Shown: positions 50,601-60,808, counted from the stretch's first letter. The stretch is 64,000 bases of DNA from Roseateles aquatilis (GCF_002205645.1 NZ_NIOF01000013.1:107083-171082), one strand, 5' to 3'. The notes: generated by a model not told the origin, from the sequence alone. Numbers and translations are program-made.

Positions 50601-50819
50601 GGCGCCGAGCGCGCGCTCCAGCGGCGTCGCCACCGTCGCGGCCATCGTGTCCGGGCTGGCGCCGGGCAGCGAGGCGGACACCGAGATCGTCGGAAAGTCC
50701 ACCTGCGGCAACGGCGCGATCGGCAGGAAGTGGTACCCCAGCACGCCCGCCAGCGCGATGCCCAGCGTGATCAGCGTGGTCGCGACCGGCCTGGCGATGA
50801 ACGGCGCCGAAATATTCAT
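47657..50819 (-). CDS. mdtC: RND efflux inner-membrane transporter, MdtC-like, with apparent 3' frameshift
   Basis: Multidrug-efflux RND pump subunit. It starts [20 protein letters not shown], has twelve membrane segments, the TM4 acidic pair in [18 protein letters not shown] and normal pore domains. Homology ends at [10 protein letters not shown]. In the observed frame no stop follows and the frame stays open to 45984 (1611 codons), crossing the whole outer-membrane gene out of phase. Skipping one base in the GC-repeat at 47715-47726 restores an ending of about 20 residues ([13 protein letters not shown]) and a TGA at 47657, three bases before the next ATG, giving about 1053 residues. So a one-base insertion or two-base loss, real or from sequencing, is likely. 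Start overlaps mdtB by four bases. Confidence 0.85.
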
Positions 50820-53800
50820 GGGGCACCCCGATCGCCGGGGACGGCGATCGACCCTCCGAGAGGGTCGGGCCCGGCTTGGGGCAGCCCGGCGCCCGGGCCC
50901 GCCGCGCTGGCGTGAGACGAGCCTGTCGAGGCGGTGCCTGCATGCTTGCGGCGCTCGCGCCAGCGCTGCGACAGCCGCGCGAAGCCGAGGTAGATCACCG
51001 GCGTCGTGAAGAGCGTCAGCAACTGGCTCACGATCAGGCCGCCGACCATCGTCACGCCCAGCGGATGGCGCAGCTCATGGCCGACGCCGGTGCCCAGCAT
51101 CAGCGGCAACGCCCCCAGCAGCGCGGCCATCGTGGTCATGAGGATGGGGCGGAAGCGCAGCAGGCTGGCCTGGTGGATCGCGGCGCGCGGATCGAGGCCC
51201 TGCTCGCGCTCGGCCTCCAGCGCGAAGTCGATCATCATGATCGCGTTCTTCTTCACGATGCCGATCAGCAGCACGATGCCGATGATCGCGATGATGCCCA
51301 GGTCCAGCCCGCCCACCAGCAGCGCCAGCAACGCGCCGACGCCGGCCGACGGCAGCGTCGACAGGATGGTCACCGGGTGGATGTAGCTCTCGTAGAGCAC
51401 GCCCAGCACGATGTACATCGTCACCACCGCGGCCAGGATCAGGAACAGCGTGCTCGACAGCGAATTGCTGAACGCCTCGGCCGCGCCCTGGAAGCTGGTC
51501 TCGACGCTGATGGGCAGGTCCAATTTGGCCTGCTCCGCCTTGATCGCCTGCACCGCGTCGCCCAGCGCCACGCCGGGCGGCAGGTTGAAGGAGATCGTCG
51601 CGGCCGGGAACTGCGCCACGTGATTGATCGTCAGCGCGGTCGGCCGCTCGACGATCTGCGCGAATGAGTTCATCGGCACCTGCACCGTGGTTGTGGTGGC
51701 GGTGCCGTTCGCGCCGCTCATGGTCGTGGTGCTGCCGGGCACGTAGAGCCCTTCGAGCGCGCGCGGGCCGCTGCGGAATTCGCGCGCGGCCTCCAGCACC
51801 ACGCGGTACTGGCTGGACTGGGTGTAAATGGTCGAGATCAGGCGCTGGCCGAAGGCGTTGTAGAGCGCGGTATCGATCGCCGCCACCGTCACGCCGAGCC
51901 GGCCGGCCGCCTCGCGGTCGATCTGCACCCAGGCCTGCAGGCCCTGGTTCTGCAGGTCGCTGGCGACGTCGGTCAGTTGCGGCAGGGCCTTGAGCCGCTC
52001 CATCAGCGCGGCGTTGGCCTTGGCCAGGTCGCCCGAGTCCGGCGAGCTGAGCAGGAACTGGTACTGCGTCTTGGAGACCCGGTCCTCGATGGTCAGGTCT
52101 TGCACCGGCTGCATGTAGGCGGTGATGCCGGCGACCTTGCGGTTGGCGTCGTTCAACCGGGCGATGATCTCGGTGGCCGAGGCGTGGCGCTGCGCGAAGG
52201 GCTTCAGCGTGATCTGCATCCGACCCGTGTTGAGCGATGCGTTGGCGCCGTCGACGCCGATGAAGGACGCGATGTGGTCCACGTCCGGGTCCTGCAGGAA
52301 GACTTCGGCCAGCTTCTGCTGGCGCGTGCTCATGGCGTCGAACGAGGTGCTCTGCGTCGCCTCGGTGATGACCTGCAGCAGGCCGGTGTCCTGCACCGGG
52401 AAGAAGCCCTTGGGCACGACGACATAGAGCAGCGCGGTCAGCGCCAGCGTGCCGGCGAAGCCCAGCAGCGTCAGCACCGGGCGGTCCAGCACCCAGTCCA
52501 GGCCGCGGCCGTAGGCCTGGATCATCCGGTCGAACCGGTCGCCGAACCAGGTACCCAGGCGCGAGTGCTTCTGCTCGGACTCGGGCTTGAGCAGCCGTGC
52601 GCTCATCATCGGCGTCAGCGTCAGCGACACGAAGGCCGAGATCAGGATGGCCACCGCGAGCGTGATCGCGAATTCATGGAACAGGCGGCCGACGACGTCC
52701 CCCATGAACAGCAGCGGGATCAGCACCGCGATCAGCGACACCGTCAGCGAGATGATGGTGAAACCGATCTGCTTGGAGCCCTTGAAGGCGGCCTCCATCG
52801 GCGAGTCGCCCTCCTCGACGAAGCGGGCGATGTTCTCGATCATCACGATCGCGTCGTCGACGACGAAGCCGGTCGAGATGGTCAGCGCCATCAGCGTCAG
52901 GTTGTTGATCGAGAACCCCGCCATGTACATCACGCCGAAGGTGCCCACCAGCGACAGCGGCACGGCCACGCTGGGGATCAGCGTCGCGGTGCCGCTGCGC
53001 AGGAACACGAAGATCACCGCGACGACCAGCGCGATCGCGAGCAGCAACTCGATCTCGGTGTCGTCGACCGAGGCGCGGATCGTGGTCGTGCGGTCGGCCA
53101 GCACCTGCACGTCGACCGACGCGGGCAGCGTGCCTTCGAGCTTGGGCAGCAGCGCCTTGACGCGGTCGACGGTCTGGATGACGTTGGCGCCGGGCTGGCG
53201 CTGCACGTTCAGGATCACACCCGGCGTGGTGTCGGCCCAGGCGGCCAGGCGCAGGTTCTCGGCGTCGTCGACGATCTCGGCCACGTCGCTCAGGCGCAGC
53301 GGGTTGCCGTTCTTCCACGCGATGATGAGGTTCTGGTACTCGGCGGCGGAGCGCAACTGGTCGTTGGCGTCGATGGTCGAGGCGCGCTGCGAGCCGTCGA
53401 AGCTGCCCTTGGCCTGGTTGACGTTGGCCGCGGCGATGGCACTGCGCACGTCGTCCAGCGACATGCCCAGCGCGGCCAGCGCGCGCGGATTGGCCTGGAT
53501 GCGCACGGCCGGCCGACGGCCGCCGGCGATGCTGACCAGGCCGACGCCGTCGACCTGCGAGAGCTTGGGCGCGAGCCGGTTCTCCACCAGGTCGTGGACC
53601 TTGATGACCGGCAGCGATGGCGAGGTGATCGCGATCGTCAGCACCGGCGCGTCGGCCGGATTGACCTTGCTGTAGACCGGCGGCATCGGCAGGTCGCTGG
53701 GCAGCAGGTTGCTGCCGGCGTTGATGGCGGCCTGCACTTCCTGCTCGGCCACGTCCAGCGACAGGCCCAGCGAGAAGCGCAGCGTGATGACCGAGGCGCC

Positions 53801-54058
53801 GCCCGAGCTGGCCGACGTCATCTGGTTCAGGCCGGGCATCTGGCCGAACTGGCGCTCCAGCGGCGCGGTGACGGTGGTGGAGATGACGTCCGGGCTCGCG
53901 CCCGGATAGAGCGTCGTCACCTGGATCGTCGGATAGTCGACCTCCGGCAGCGCCGACAGCGGCAGCAGACGGTAGGCGAGCAGGCCGGCCAGCAGGATGG
54001 CCAGCATCAGCAGCGAGGTCGCGACCGGCCGCTCGATGAAGGGACGTGACGGGTTCAT
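50816..54058 (-). CDS. mdtB: RND efflux inner-membrane transporter, MdtB-like
   Basis: 1080-residue RND pump subunit, first of two in tandem, as in MdtABC/MuxABC systems where B and C form a mixed trimer. N-terminus [21 protein letters not shown]4 motif [18 protein letters not shown], and the usual docking and pore domains. The end is a Ser/Gly-rich tail. It overlaps mdtC by four bases (ATGA). The substrate range is unknown; relatives export novobiocin, bile salts and other amphiphiles. Confidence 0.92.
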   Translation of the reverse strand: MNPSRPFIERPVATSLLMLAILLAGLLAYRLLPLSALPEVDYPTIQVTTLYPGASPDVISTTVTAPLERQFGQMPGLNQMTSASSGGASVITLRFSLGLSLDVAEQEVQAAINAGSNLLPSDLPMPPVYSKVNPADAPVLTIAITSPSLPVIKVHDLVENRLAPKLSQVDGVGLVSIAGGRRPAVRIQANPRALAALGMSLDDVRSAIAAANVNQAKGSFDGSQRASTIDANDQLRSAAEYQNLIIAWKNGNPLRLSDVAEIVDDAENLRLAAWADTTPGVILNVQRQPGANVIQTVDRVKALLPKLEGTLPASVDVQVLADRTTTIRASVDDTEIELLLAIALVVAVIFVFLRSGTATLIPSVAVPLSLVGTFGVMYMAGFSINNLTLMALTISTGFVVDDAIVMIENIARFVEEGDSPMEAAFKGSKQIGFTIISLTVSLIAVLIPLLFMGDVVGRLFHEFAITLAVAILISAFVSLTLTPMMSARLLKPESEQKHSRLGTWFGDRFDRMIQAYGRGLDWVLDRPVLTLLGFAGTLALTALLYVVVPKGFFPVQDTGLLQVITEATQSTSFDAMSTRQQKLAEVFLQDPDVDHIASFIGVDGANASLNTGRMQITLKPFAQRHASATEIIARLNDANRKVAGITAYMQPVQDLTIEDRVSKTQYQFLLSSPDSGDLAKANAALMERLKALPQLTDVASDLQNQGLQAWVQIDREAAGRLGVTVAAIDTALYNAFGQRLISTIYTQSSQYRVVLEAAREFRSGPRALEGLYVPGSTTTMSGANGTATTTTVQVPMNSFAQIVERPTALTINHVAQFPAATISFNLPPGVALGDAVQAIKAEQAKLDLPISVETSFQGAAEAFSNSLSSTLFLILAAVVTMYIVLGVLYESYIHPVTILSTLPSAGVGALLALLVGGLDLGIIAIIGIVLLIGIVKKNAIMMIDFALEAEREQGLDPRAAIHQASLLRFRPILMTTMAALLGALPLMLGTGVGHELRHPLGVTMVGGLIVSQLLTLFTTPVIYLGFARLSQRWRERRKHAGTASTGSSHASAAGPGAGLPQAGPDPLGGSIAVPGDRGAP

Positions 54059-54071
54059 GGCCGCGCGCCGT

Positions 54072-55703
54072 TCAGTTGCCGCCGCCGGCGGCCTGGCGCT
54101 TGGCGCGCTCGGCGCGGCGCTCGGCGATCCAGGCCTCGCGCTCGGCAGGGCTCATCTTCATGACCTTCTCCTGGACGTCCGGCGGCAGGCGGTCCAGCCA
54201 GGCCGGGCGCTCGCCCGACGCCTCGTTTTGAGCGGTGCCGGACGCGGCGCGGCCACCGCCGTGCGGCGCCGAGGCGCCCGAGGCCGCGCGGTCGCCGCCC
54301 CAGGCGCCGGAGGCCCCGGAAGCGCCGCCGCCGGGGGCGCTCGCGCCCCGCCCGCGGCGCGGCGCCGCGTTGGCGCCGGCGCGCTGCTTGGGATCGGCGG
54401 CGATGACCTCGACCTTGGCGCCTTCGCGCAGGCGGTCGACACCGTCGATGACGACACGTTCACCCGGCTCGATCTTGCCGTCCACCGCCATCCAGTCGCC
54501 GTCCACGGCGCCGGTCTGCACGACGCGGGTGTTGACGGTGTTGTCCGCGTTCACGACGTAGACGTAGAAGCCCTGCGAGCCGCGTTGCACCGCGGCGGCC
54601 GGCACGGCCAGGCGGTTCTGCTCGGTGCTGATCTGCAGCTTCACGCTGACGGACTGGTTGGGGAACAGCGCGTCGTCGTCGTTGGGGAACAGCGCCTTGA
54701 GCTTGATGGTGTCGGTGGTGATGTCGATGGCGTTGTCCGCCGTGGCCAGCTTGCCGGTGGCCAGGCGGGTCTTGCCGTCGCGGCTCCAGGCCTCCACCAC
54801 CATCGGCGTGTTGCCGCGCAGGCCGGCGGTGACGCGCGGCAGCAGCGCCGACGGCACTGCGAAGGTCAGCGCGATCGGGCGCGTCTGGGTGATGCTGACG
54901 ATGCCGTTGGCATCGCCGGTCTGGACGACGTTGCCGATATCGACCTGCTTGAGGCCGACGCGACCGTCGATCGGCGCCAGCACCTTGGTGTACGTGACCT
55001 GCAGGCGGGCGCTGTCGACGGTGGCCTGGTCGGCCTTGACGGTGCCTTCGAGCTGGCGGACCAGGGCCTGCTGCGTATCCAGTTGCTGGCTCGCGATGGC
55101 GTCCTTGGCGAGCAGGTCCTTGTAGCGGGCGAGGTCGACGCGGCCGTTGTCCAGCGTGGCCTTGTCGCGGGCGAGTTGGCCCTCGGCCTGGCCGAGCGCG
55201 GCCATGAAGGCGCGCGGATCGATCTGCGCCAGCGTCTGGCCGGCCTTCACCTGCTGGCCTTCCTTGAAGTGGAGCTGCTGCAGCACGCCGCTCACCTGCG
55301 CCCGCACGACGGCGGTGTTGGAGGCGGTGATCGTGCCGATGGCCGCGGCGGTGTGGCGGATGTCCTGCAGGCGGGCCGGCATCACCGACACCGGCTGCGT
55401 CCGGTTGGCGGCGAAGCGGCCGCGCGCGCCGGGCCCACCCGCGCCGCCGGGGCCGCCGGCCGCGCCGCTCGCCGCGCTGGCCGGACCACCCGCCGCGCCG
55501 TCGGCGCCGCGTCCCTTCCACCACCACCAGCCGCCGGCCGCGACGGCCAGCACGACGATGGCCACGATCCAGGGCGTCGCCCGGCCCTGCTGGCGCCGCC
55601 GCTGCTGCCGTCGCGACGCGGCCTCCGGGGCGACCCGCGCTGCGGCGGAGGAAGACGGCGCGCCGGACACCGGCGGACGGGGCAGGATCTTGTTCGTGTT
55701 CAT
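54072..55703 (-). CDS. mdtA: RND periplasmic adaptor (membrane fusion protein), MdtA-like
   Basis: Adaptor linking the inner-membrane pump with the outer-membrane channel, 543 residues from the ATG at 55703. A basic cytoplasmic N-terminus precedes one membrane anchor ([21 protein letters not shown], shown in part) and a Gly/Ala-rich spacer. The lipoyl/hairpin region ([35 protein letters not shown]) and beta-barrel domains follow. The C-terminus has a Gly/Ala/Ser-rich stretch and ends in a basic helix ([19 protein letters not shown]), making it about 130 residues longer than E. coli MdtA. First gene of the efflux operon; 13 bases before mdtB. A start at 55754 or 55835 cannot be excluded. Confidence 0.9.
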   Translation of the reverse strand: MNTNKILPRPPVSGAPSSSAAARVAPEAASRRQQRRRQQGRATPWIVAIVVLAVAAGGWWWWKGRGADGAAGGPASAASGAAGGPGGAGGPGARGRFAANRTQPVSVMPARLQDIRHTAAAIGTITASNTAVVRAQVSGVLQQLHFKEGQQVKAGQTLAQIDPRAFMAALGQAEGQLARDKATLDNGRVDLARYKDLLAKDAIASQQLDTQQALVRQLEGTVKADQATVDSARLQVTYTKVLAPIDGRVGLKQVDIGNVVQTGDANGIVSITQTRPIALTFAVPSALLPRVTAGLRGNTPMVVEAWSRDGKTRLATGKLATADNAIDITTDTIKLKALFPNDDDALFPNQSVSVKLQISTEQNRLAVPAAAVQRGSQGFYVYVVNADNTVNTRVVQTGAVDGDWMAVDGKIEPGERVVIDGVDRLREGAKVEVIAADPKQRAGANAAPRRGRGASAPGGGASGASGAWGGDRAASGASAPHGGGRAASGTAQNEASGERPAWLDRLPPDVQEKVMKMSPAEREAWIAERRAERAKRQAAGGGN

Positions 55704-55984
55704 TCGGACTGGCGATGTGGCCCTGCGGGCCGTGGGCAGACTCTCGGAGCGCATCGGCGCCTGGGGCGGCACGACGTGCTCGCGATGCTCGGTCGGGATC
55801 GCGGTCTGCACGCTACTGCTCGGCAGACTGCCCATGGGGAAGATCTAGGGAAGGTCTAGCGCCGCGTCACCGTCAGGGCGCGCGGTCGGCTGGGCATGTC
55901 GACACCGTAGTATCCGGCGACAGCAGGGTGGTGTCCCCGACGAAAAGAATCGCAAAGCGGGGGGAGTAACCCGAGGTCTGGCGT

Positions 55985-56009
55985 CCAATCGCGCGTGTCG
56001 CGCGATTGG
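55985..56009. promoter_or_regulatory. Perfect palindrome upstream of the efflux operon
   Basis: CCAATCGCGCG-TGT-CGCGCGATTGG, an 11-bp perfect inverted repeat with a 3-base centre, 280 bases before mdtA and 90 bases after the TlpA stop. Without a T-run it is not a terminator; it could be a regulator site. The rest of 55704-56099 shows no gene and no promoter I can support. Confidence 0.4.
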
Positions 56010-56042
56010 CGCGCAACCGGATCGGAGCCCTCGCGCCGCCAT

Positions 56043-56068
56043 GAAAAATGCCGCTCGTGGAGCGGCAT
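56043..56068 (-). terminator. Terminator of the tlpA-like gene
   Basis: Eight-bp stem ATGCCGCT/AGCGGCAT with loop CGTGG. The AAAAA before it on the plus strand gives a T-run on the minus strand, 32 bases after the leftward stop. Confidence 0.8.
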
Positions 56069-56099
56069 CGGGACAGGGGTGGCGCGCGCGGCGCTGTGA

Positions 56100-56609
56100 T
56101 CAGCTCTCGGCCAGCAGCTTCTCGATGGTGCCGTGCAGGGCGGCGAAGTCGGGCTCGCCAACGAAGCGCTTGACGATCTCGCCGCGCTTGTTGATCAGGA
56201 AGGTGGTGGGCGTGAGCTGCACCTTGCCGAAGCGCTGCGCGATCTCGCCGGTGCTGTCCATCGCGACGCCGAAGGGCAGGCCGCGGGTTTCCGCGTAGTT
56301 GGCGACGTAGGCCGGCGGGTCGTAGCTCATGGCCACCGCCAGCGTCTCGAAGCCCCGGTCCTTGTACTTGCGGTAGGTCGAGATGACGTTCGGCATCTCC
56401 TTGACGCAGGTCGTGCAGGACGTGGCCCAGAAGTTGACCAGCACCACCTTGCCGGCCCAGGCCTGCGTCGACGTCTGGCGGGTGCCGTCCAGCAGCACGT
56501 AGTTCACCGCCGGGGCGGCGTCGGGCTTCAGGCCCTCATAGGCGAGGCCGGCGCCGACACCGACGGCGGCAACCAGCAACAGGAGTCCGGTCCAGCGAGG
56601 CAGCTTCAT
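56100..56609 (-). CDS. TlpA-family thioredoxin-like protein
   Basis: 169-residue membrane-anchored thiol oxidoreductase of the TlpA/ResA/DsbE group. One N-terminal hydrophobic segment (LLLLVAAVGVGAGLAYEG) directs it to the periplasm. The active site CxxC is in WATSCTTCVKEMP (about residues 64-67), and the cis-proline is in LTPTTFLI. It probably reduces disulfides, as in cytochrome c maturation, or serves another periplasmic target. Confidence 0.9.
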   Translation of the reverse strand: MKLPRWTGLLLLVAAVGVGAGLAYEGLKPDAAPAVNYVLLDGTRQTSTQAWAGKVVLVNFWATSCTTCVKEMPNVISTYRKYKDRGFETLAVAMSYDPPAYVANYAETRGLPFGVAMDSTGEIAQRFGKVQLTPTTFLINKRGEIVKRFVGEPDFAALHGTIEKLLAES

Positions 56610-56707
56610 GGCGGGGGAGTGTAGTCCCGAGGTCTTGCCCCGCCAACCGTCACGGTCATCCGCGAATCCCGGCGGAGCGGGCGTTCAGCGGAGGCCGCGG
56701 CGCGCCC

Positions 56708-57877
56708 TCACAGCGCCTTGGACAGCTCGAACAGCAGCACCGACGGCAGCGCGTCCGGCAGGTTGCCGCGCGAGATGCGCGCCATGTGGTCCGCGGTGGC
56801 GGTGGAAAGCTGGGTCTGCTGCTCGCCGTCCATCACCTCGATGAAGCTGAAGTTGGGCACCTCGGCGGTGATGTCGGCGCGCAGGCGGTCGAAGTCGGCG
56901 TCGCGCAGCGACTGCTCGAAGGCGATGCCGTGCGGCAGGCCCTCCTCGCAGAACTGCATGGCTTCCTCCATCGAGGACACGGCATCGATGATCAGCCCCA
57001 TGTGGCGCACCGAGGCCTGGATCTCCTGACGCACCTCGCGGCGCGGCGACACGATCAGCAGATGGCAGCCGGCCAGCGGCTTGGAGTTGTGGGACGGCGC
57101 GGGATCGTCGAGCTCGGGGCGGTCCGGGCGCGGCAACGGCTGGGCGCCGGTCTGCGCGCCGGGCTCGTCGCCGATCAGATGCGGGAACTCGAGCGTGAGC
57201 ATGGTGATGCCGGCCTCGTCCTCGCGCAGCGGCAGCACGCCCATGGTGATCGCGGTCTGCTCGATCAGGCGCCAGGTCAGCGAGTTGAGCGCCTCCGGCG
57301 CCTCGGCGATCGCATGCGCCGGGGCGCTGCCCAGGTCCAGCGAGCGATGGGCGAAGCGGCACATCAGGCGCGCCTTGGCGGGCCACGGGGTCAGGTCGAG
57401 CCGCATCTCCAGCGACGAATGCGTGCTGGCCAGCGCCCAGTCCATCACGGCGTTCAGCAGCGAGAACAGCAGCGACGCGTCGGTCATGATCTCGACCGGC
57501 TGCAGCAACTGCCGGACCTGGATGCCGCGTGCCTGCGTCTCGCGGCTGCGCTGCGTGAGCACGCCGCGCAGCACCTGCGTCAGGTGGATGCGCTCCCGCG
57601 AGAGCCGCAGCCGGCCCGACGCGAGCCGCGCCAGCTGCTGGCTGACCATGCCCGCCTCGCGCGCCTGCGCCACCGCGTCGCGCAGCGCCCGCAGGCCCTG
57701 GCGGTCGATCTGCCCGGTGCTGATCAACTGCTGGATGCGCTCCAGCGCGCCGCTCAGCGGCCCGGCGATTTCGGCGCCGAGTTGCTGGACGATGTCGCCC
57801 CATTGCGAGTCGCTGGGGCGAGGCACCATGTCATTGGCGGCCAGGGGCGCGGCAATGGAGGGGGGCGGGCTGGACAT
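56708..57877 (-). CDS. Degenerate hybrid histidine-kinase-like protein
   Basis: 389-residue cytoplasmic protein without a firm match in my memory. Residues 20-110 look like a dimerisation helix pair, but the place of the phospho-His holds GAEIAGPLSGALERI with no His. Residues 115-235 resemble a kinase ATPase domain (LLFSLLNAVMDWAL in place of the N-box) without recognisable G-boxes. Residues 265-385 resemble a receiver (HLLIVSPRREVRQEIQASV), but the paired acids are replaced by Ser-Pro. It is therefore probably a non-catalytic descendant of a hybrid sensor kinase used as a scaffold. It stands alone, about 240 bases from the next gene. Confidence 0.65.
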   Translation of the reverse strand: MSSPPPSIAAPLAANDMVPRPSDSQWGDIVQQLGAEIAGPLSGALERIQQLISTGQIDRQGLRALRDAVAQAREAGMVSQQLARLASGRLRLSRERIHLTQVLRGVLTQRSRETQARGIQVRQLLQPVEIMTDASLLFSLLNAVMDWALASTHSSLEMRLDLTPWPAKARLMCRFAHRSLDLGSAPAHAIAEAPEALNSLTWRLIEQTAITMGVLPLREDEAGITMLTLEFPHLIGDEPGAQTGAQPLPRPDRPELDDPAPSHNSKPLAGCHLLIVSPRREVRQEIQASVRHMGLIIDAVSSMEEAMQFCEEGLPHGIAFEQSLRDADFDRLRADITAEVPNFSFIEVMDGEQQTQLSTATADHMARISRGNLPDALPSVLLFELSKAL

Positions 57878-58120
57878 GCTCTCTTCGTTCTTGTGAGCCG
57901 GCCGGCAGGGATGCCGTGGCTAGGAGGCGCCATGGTTCCGGTTCGCCCCCGGGGAGGCCATCCCGTGAGTCGGGGGCGCGCCGCCCCCTGTCTGGATGGC
58001 GTGAAATGGCTCACGATTCGACGCGCGGTCGGGGCGATTCGCGGACGTCCGCCCGGCATTCCGGCCGAGGACCGGCCCCCCGCGCGCCGTCCCTCGCCGC
58101 CCCTTGTCGCCAAGCGCCGC

Positions 58121-59386
58121 TCAGGCGATCACGCCGTCCTTGCGCCAGGCGGCGATCGTGTCGGGCGCGTGGCCGAGCTCGGCCAGGACCTCGTCGGTGT
58201 GCTGTCCCAGCAGCGGCGGGGGGAGCCGGTAGGCCACCGGCGTCTCCGAGAGCTTGATCGGGCTGGCCACGACGCGCAGCCGGTCGCTCAGCGGGTGGTC
58301 CATGGGCACGACCATCTCGCGATGCCGGACCTGCGGATCGTCGAAGACCTCGGCCAGGTCGTTGATCGCGCCGCCCGGGACCTTGGCCGCCTCCATCGCG
58401 TCCAGCCAGTGCTGACGCGGGCGCGCGGCGACGCGCTCGGCGAGCCGCGGTACCAGCTCGTCCCGGTGCCGCACGCGTTGCGAATTGGTCGCGTAGCGCG
58501 GATCGAGCGGCAGCTCGGGCAGTCCGAGCAGCTCGCAGAACTTGACGAACTGACTGTCGTTGCCCACGGCCACGATCAGGTGGCCGTCGCTGGCCTGGAA
58601 CACCTGGTACGGCACGATGTTCTGATGCGCGTTGCCCATGCGCCGCGGCGCGACGCCGGTGCACAGGTAGTTGGAGCCGAGGTTGGCCAGCATCGCCACC
58701 TGCGTGTCGAGCAGCGCCATGTCGACGACCTGCCCGCGTCCGGTCGCGTCGCGATGCCGCAGCGCGGCGAGGATCGCGACGGTCGCGTACATGCCGGTGA
58801 ACAGGTCGGCCACCGCGACGCCGACCTTCTGCGGCCCGCCGCCGGGAAGGGCGTCGGTCTCGCCGGTCACGCTCATCAGCCCGCCCAGGCCCTGCACCGC
58901 GTAGTCGTAGCCGGCGCGATCACGATAGGGGCCGGTCTGGCCGAAGCCGGTCACCGAGCAGAAGACCAGGCGCGGATTGAGCGCCAGCAGCGTCTGGGCG
59001 TCCAGCCCGTAGCGGGCCAGGTCACCGACCTTGTAGTTCTCGACCAGGACGTCGGCGCGCAGGGCCAGTTCGCGGATCAAGACCTGACCCTGGGGGCTGG
59101 CGATGTCGACGGCGATCGAGCGCTTGTTGCGATTGGCGCCGAGGTAGTAGGCCGCCTCGCCGGAGTCGCGGCCGTCGTGGTCCTTCAGATAGGGCGGGCC
59201 CCAGCCGCGCGTGTCGTCGCCGCCGGGGTGGCCGCCCTTGGGCGGGCGCTCCACCTTGACGACATCGGCGCCGAGGTCGGCCAGTGTCTGCGTGCACCAC
59301 GGGCCGGCCAGCACGCGGGAGAGATCCAGAACGCGCACGCCCCGCAGGGCCATGGCGGAGTCATCGGGGAGGTTCGCTTCGCTCAT
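58121..59386 (-). CDS. CaiB/BaiF family CoA-transferase
   Basis: 421-residue class III CoA-transferase that moves CoA between carboxylic acids (formyl-CoA/oxalate, succinyl-CoA, carnitine and others). The N-terminus ALRGVRVLDLSRVLAGPWC is typical, and the catalytic Asp lies in RAGYDYAVQGLGGLMSVTG (about residue 180). Length is normal. Acyl acceptor unknown; it could be succinyl-CoA:glutarate- or mesaconate-type. An in-frame ATG at 59353 is an alternative start. Confidence 0.92.
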   Translation of the reverse strand: MSEANLPDDSAMALRGVRVLDLSRVLAGPWCTQTLADLGADVVKVERPPKGGHPGGDDTRGWGPPYLKDHDGRDSGEAAYYLGANRNKRSIAVDIASPQGQVLIRELALRADVLVENYKVGDLARYGLDAQTLLALNPRLVFCSVTGFGQTGPYRDRAGYDYAVQGLGGLMSVTGETDALPGGGPQKVGVAVADLFTGMYATVAILAALRHRDATGRGQVVDMALLDTQVAMLANLGSNYLCTGVAPRRMGNAHQNIVPYQVFQASDGHLIVAVGNDSQFVKFCELLGLPELPLDPRYATNSQRVRHRDELVPRLAERVAARPRQHWLDAMEAAKVPGGAINDLAEVFDDPQVRHREMVVPMDHPLSDRLRVVASPIKLSETPVAYRLPPPLLGQHTDEVLAELGHAPDTIAAWRKDGVIA

Positions 59387-59454
59387 CCGGGCATTGTGGT
59401 CGAACGCCGCGCGCCGCCGCCCATGCCGGAAGCGCGGCCCACCATAATCGTCCG

Positions 59455-59994
59455 ATGAGAAGCGAGACCTTGAGATCCGTCATGGGCGCCACGGCCGGCG
59501 TGCTGCTCGTCGCCGCGCTGGGGGCGGGCTGCAGTCCGGCGCTCAACTGGCGCAAGGTGCGGCCGGAAGGCGCCGGCCTGGAACTGATGTTCCCCTGCAA
59601 GCCCGAGCGCGAATCCAGCGCCCAGCCCGGCCCCGGCGGCCGGGACGTGACCGTGAGCTCGATGAGCTGCAAGGCCCGGGACTGGCAGTTCTCGCTGACC
59701 TGGACGGACCTGGGCGACCCCCGGTCGACCTCGCCCGCGATGCGCCGCATGCACGAGGGGATGGCCAGGCAATTGGCGCCGGGGGCCTCGGCGCCGCTGG
59801 CGGTGCGCGGCATCGCGGCCGACCCGGAGGCCTTCCAGCAGGTCTTCGACGCCCGTCCCGGCCAGCCGGTCCAGCAGGTCCGGCAGGCCGTGTTCTCGCG
59901 CGACGGTCGGCTGTATCAATTGCTGATGCAGGGGCAACGGCTCGACCCCGAGGCCTGGGACGTGTTCCTGGGGTCGATACAGCTGCCGCCGTGA
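59455..59994 (+). CDS. Hypothetical lipoprotein
   Basis: 179 residues. A lipoprotein signal (GVLLVAALGAGC, lipid-bearing Cys near residue 26) is followed by a soluble domain with MFPCKPERESS and a C-terminal region ending DVFLGSIQLPP. The pattern (short lipoprotein with pairs of Cys and a FFxSFx-like end) is common for uncharacterised periplasmic proteins of Burkholderiales. I do not recognise a function. It ends just before the EIIA region on the same strand. Confidence 0.7.
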   Translation: MRSETLRSVMGATAGVLLVAALGAGCSPALNWRKVRPEGAGLELMFPCKPERESSAQPGPGGRDVTVSSMSCKARDWQFSLTWTDLGDPRSTSPAMRRMHEGMARQLAPGASAPLAVRGIAADPEAFQQVFDARPGQPVQQVRQAVFSRDGRLYQLLMQGQRLDPEAWDVFLGSIQLPP

Positions 59995-60065
59995 ACGACA
60001 TTCCCCCGATCGAGGGTTTGTGCGAGCCCCGCCCGCGCCATGTTGCGGCGCACGATAATGCGCGA

Positions 60066-60527
60066 ATGTCCGGCCTGTTGTTGATCGCCCATGCCCCGCT
60101 GGCCACCGCGTTGAAGCAGGTGGCCGAGCACACGTTCCCTCATTGCTCGCTCCAGCTGAGCGTGCTGGACGTGACGCCGGACATGACCGCCGACGACGTC
60201 GAGGCCAGCGCGCGCGCGCTGATCGCGGCGAGCGGGCATCTCCAGACCCTGGTCCTCACCGACGTCTTCGGCGCCACGCCCACCAATGCCGCGCTGCGCC
60301 TGCAGGGCGAGCAGGTGAAGGTGCTGACGGGCGTCAACGTGCCGATGCTGTGGCGCTCGCTGTGCTACGCCGGCGAAGGCCTGGATGCGCTGATCCAGCG
60401 CGCCAGCCTCGGCGGCACCCAGGGCATCATGTTCGAGCCCGCGGCCGGGGCGTGCGCGCCGCCGACCGGGGGCTGCGCGTCGGCGCCACCGCCGGCGACG
60501 TCCTCCTCCAACTACCCTCCGCGCTGA
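60066..60527 (+). CDS. PTS EIIA component, mannose/fructose family
   Basis: 153-residue EIIA of the mannose family, which accepts phosphate from HPr. The phosphorylated His is in LLIAHAPLATAL (about residue 9), and TDVFGATPTNAALRL and LTGVNVPMLWRSL are typical. Since no IIB or IIC gene is present, it probably has a regulatory role, as in other Betaproteobacteria. After GGTQGIM the usual short end is replaced by about 30 Pro/Ala/Ser-rich residues (a frameshift is possible). The start at 60066 is chosen over an upstream ATG at 59991 that lies in poorly conserved sequence. HPr follows after 11 bases. Confidence 0.87.
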   Translation: MSGLLLIAHAPLATALKQVAEHTFPHCSLQLSVLDVTPDMTADDVEASARALIAASGHLQTLVLTDVFGATPTNAALRLQGEQVKVLTGVNVPMLWRSLCYAGEGLDALIQRASLGGTQGIMFEPAAGACAPPTGGCASAPPPATSSSNYPPR

Positions 60528-60538
60528 ACTTCCTGCTC

Positions 60539-60808
60539 ATGATCAAGTCGACGCTCACCATCAGCAACAAGCTGGGCCTGCATGCCCGTGCATCGGCCAA
60601 GTTGACGAAGTTGGCGGGGGGGTTCAAGTCCGAAGTGTTCCTGAGCCGGAACGGCCGCCGCGTGAATGCCAAGAGCATCATGGGCGTGATGATGCTGGCC
60701 GCGGGCATCGGCTCCGAGGTCGAACTGGAGACGTCGGGCGAGGACGAGCAGGCCGCGCAGGACGCGATCACCGCGCTGGTGAACGACAAGTTCGGCGAGG
60801 GCCAATGA
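60539..60808 (+). CDS. ptsH: Phosphocarrier protein HPr
   Basis: 89-residue phosphocarrier that passes phosphate from enzyme I to EIIA proteins. His15 is in NKLGLHARASAKL, and Ser46, target of HPr kinase in organisms that have it, is in NAKSIMGVMML. Directly follows the EIIA gene; ptsI comes 1.1 kb later, separated by a gene on the other strand. Confidence 0.96.
   Translation: MIKSTLTISNKLGLHARASAKLTKLAGGFKSEVFLSRNGRRVNAKSIMGVMMLAAGIGSEVELETSGEDEQAAQDAITALVNDKFGEGQ

Noticed and set aside
51977..54049. Rightward open frame of 690 codons opposite mdtB
   Set aside because: Same kind of antisense artefact, no domain.
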